Below, in pieces: positions 63,626 to 64,000 of a stretch of 64,000 nt of DNA. The stretch spans positions 39,865-103,864 of the forward strand of contig JAHQVJ010000180.1 of the NCBI GenBank assembly GCA_019634415.1. The letters are read 5' to 3'. The notes beneath the pieces were generated by a model. The model searched no databases. It worked only from the letters and a program-made list of their open reading frames with translations, and was not told the DNA's origin. This stretch comes from Myxococcales bacterium. GTDB lineage: Bacteria > Myxococcota_A > UBA796 > GCA-2862545. The translations under genes were made by a program, and so were the position numbers. Position 1 is the first letter of the stretch. Each line of letters begins with the position of its first letter.

Positions 63626-64000
63626 GAGCAGACGCCCTTCGGGCAGTGGTTGGTGCCCGTGCCGTTGCGCAGGAACTCGTCGAGCTGAATGCGTGCGGCC
63701 TGAAGCTGCCGCACCTTGCCGTGCGGATCGTCGCACAGATCCATCGGCACGCCACAGTCGGGTACCTCGGGCAGACCGAAGGCGTACTCGATGTAGAAGC
63801 TGCCGGACGTGGTGCTGCTCACGGCCTCCATCCCCCAGATGTCGCGCAGCCCGCTGGTGAGGTGCGTAGCACCCATGGCCCGCGCCATGGTGTGTGCGCC
63901 GATGGTGGGCACCTGGTGGTCGCCGATGGCGGCGCGCATCAGCACCTCCTTGACGGGGGTGTTCGGGACCGGGTTCTGGGGGACGCGATGGGCGTAGCCG
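63553..64000 (-). CDS. 3' end of an unrecognised gene cut by the window edge
   Basis: The frame stays open from the window edge to the stop at 63553 (149 codons seen). NTPVKEVLMRAAIGDHQVPTIGAHTMARAMGA resembles the region after a hydrolase core in large myxobacterial secreted proteins, and the end is Cys-rich (CPKGVCSYPDMSGC). AAGGAGG stands before an internal ATG at 63939, but the coding sequence upstream looks genuine, so I treat the gene as continuing. It overlaps the thrombospondin-repeat gene by 73 bases. Confidence 0.7.
   Translation of the reverse strand, partial: GYAHRVPQNPVPNTPVKEVLMRAAIGDHQVPTIGAHTMARAMGATHLTSGLRDIWGMEAVSSTTSGSFYIEYAFGLPEVPDCGVPMDLCDDPHGKVRQLQAARIQLDEFLRNGTGTNHCPKGVCSYPDMSGCEPGEDETASEALCELP

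Overview
The window is GC-rich, densely packed bacterial chromosome that reads like a myxobacterium or other member of Myxococcota (inference). The evidence is five Ser/Thr kinase-family genes, many type II signal peptides, FG-GAP, MopE-type and thrombospondin type-3 calcium-type repeats, an AgmX/PglI-type C-terminal domain, a TIGR02147 regulator, a DUF1501/cytochrome pair, and four exported proteins ending in a Cys-containing motif, a membrane helix and an Arg-rich tail (MYXO-CTERM-like sorting signal). No rRNA, tRNA, CRISPR array, IS element or phage gene was found. Both ends cut through genes.

Layout. 1-12 kb: a truncated sensor kinase with FG-GAP repeats, an M48 protease lipoprotein, a beta-propeller protein, a di-heme c-type exported protein and a second kinase. 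12.2-20.3 kb, minus strand: a TIGR02147 regulator coupled to a small lipoprotein, then a tightly coupled run of two arylsulfotransferase-like lipoproteins, an AmpG-like permease, a possible outer-membrane protein and a Cys-rich lipoprotein whose frame contains an in-frame TGA followed by a SECIS-like hairpin. 20.4-25.6 kb: a divergent EF-Tu and a PH-like membrane protein lie between two degenerate kinases. 25.6-35.2 kb: an exported metallopeptidase, a Tat-exported class A beta-lactamase-fold hydrolase, a VWA lipoprotein, a START-like protein, a flavin oxidoreductase, and a GroES/sulfite-oxidase-like/membrane-protein operon. 35.2-45 kb: a kinase-AAA-TPR regulator divergent from a yejABE-type peptide importer with two separate ATPases. 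45-64 kb: an M64 peptidase, a thioredoxin-like protein, a MopE-type protein, a TetR repressor with its operator and AmpG-like permease, a DUF1501/multiheme pair, PEP carboxylase, a GH18-like protein without catalytic residues, a thrombospondin type-3 repeat protein and the 3' end of a further gene.

Organisation and regulation. Genes in a run are usually joined by ATGA, GTGA or TGATG stop/start overlaps, indicating translational coupling. Convergent pairs often overlap or share a palindrome at their stops. Several genes lack a Shine-Dalgarno but have TAnnnT 6-9 bases before the start codon, suggesting leaderless transcripts. The points most worth pursuing are the TGA/SECIS-like hairpin, the pseudokinase/EF-Tu neighbourhood, the tandem arylsulfotransferase operon and the catalytically dead GH18 protein.
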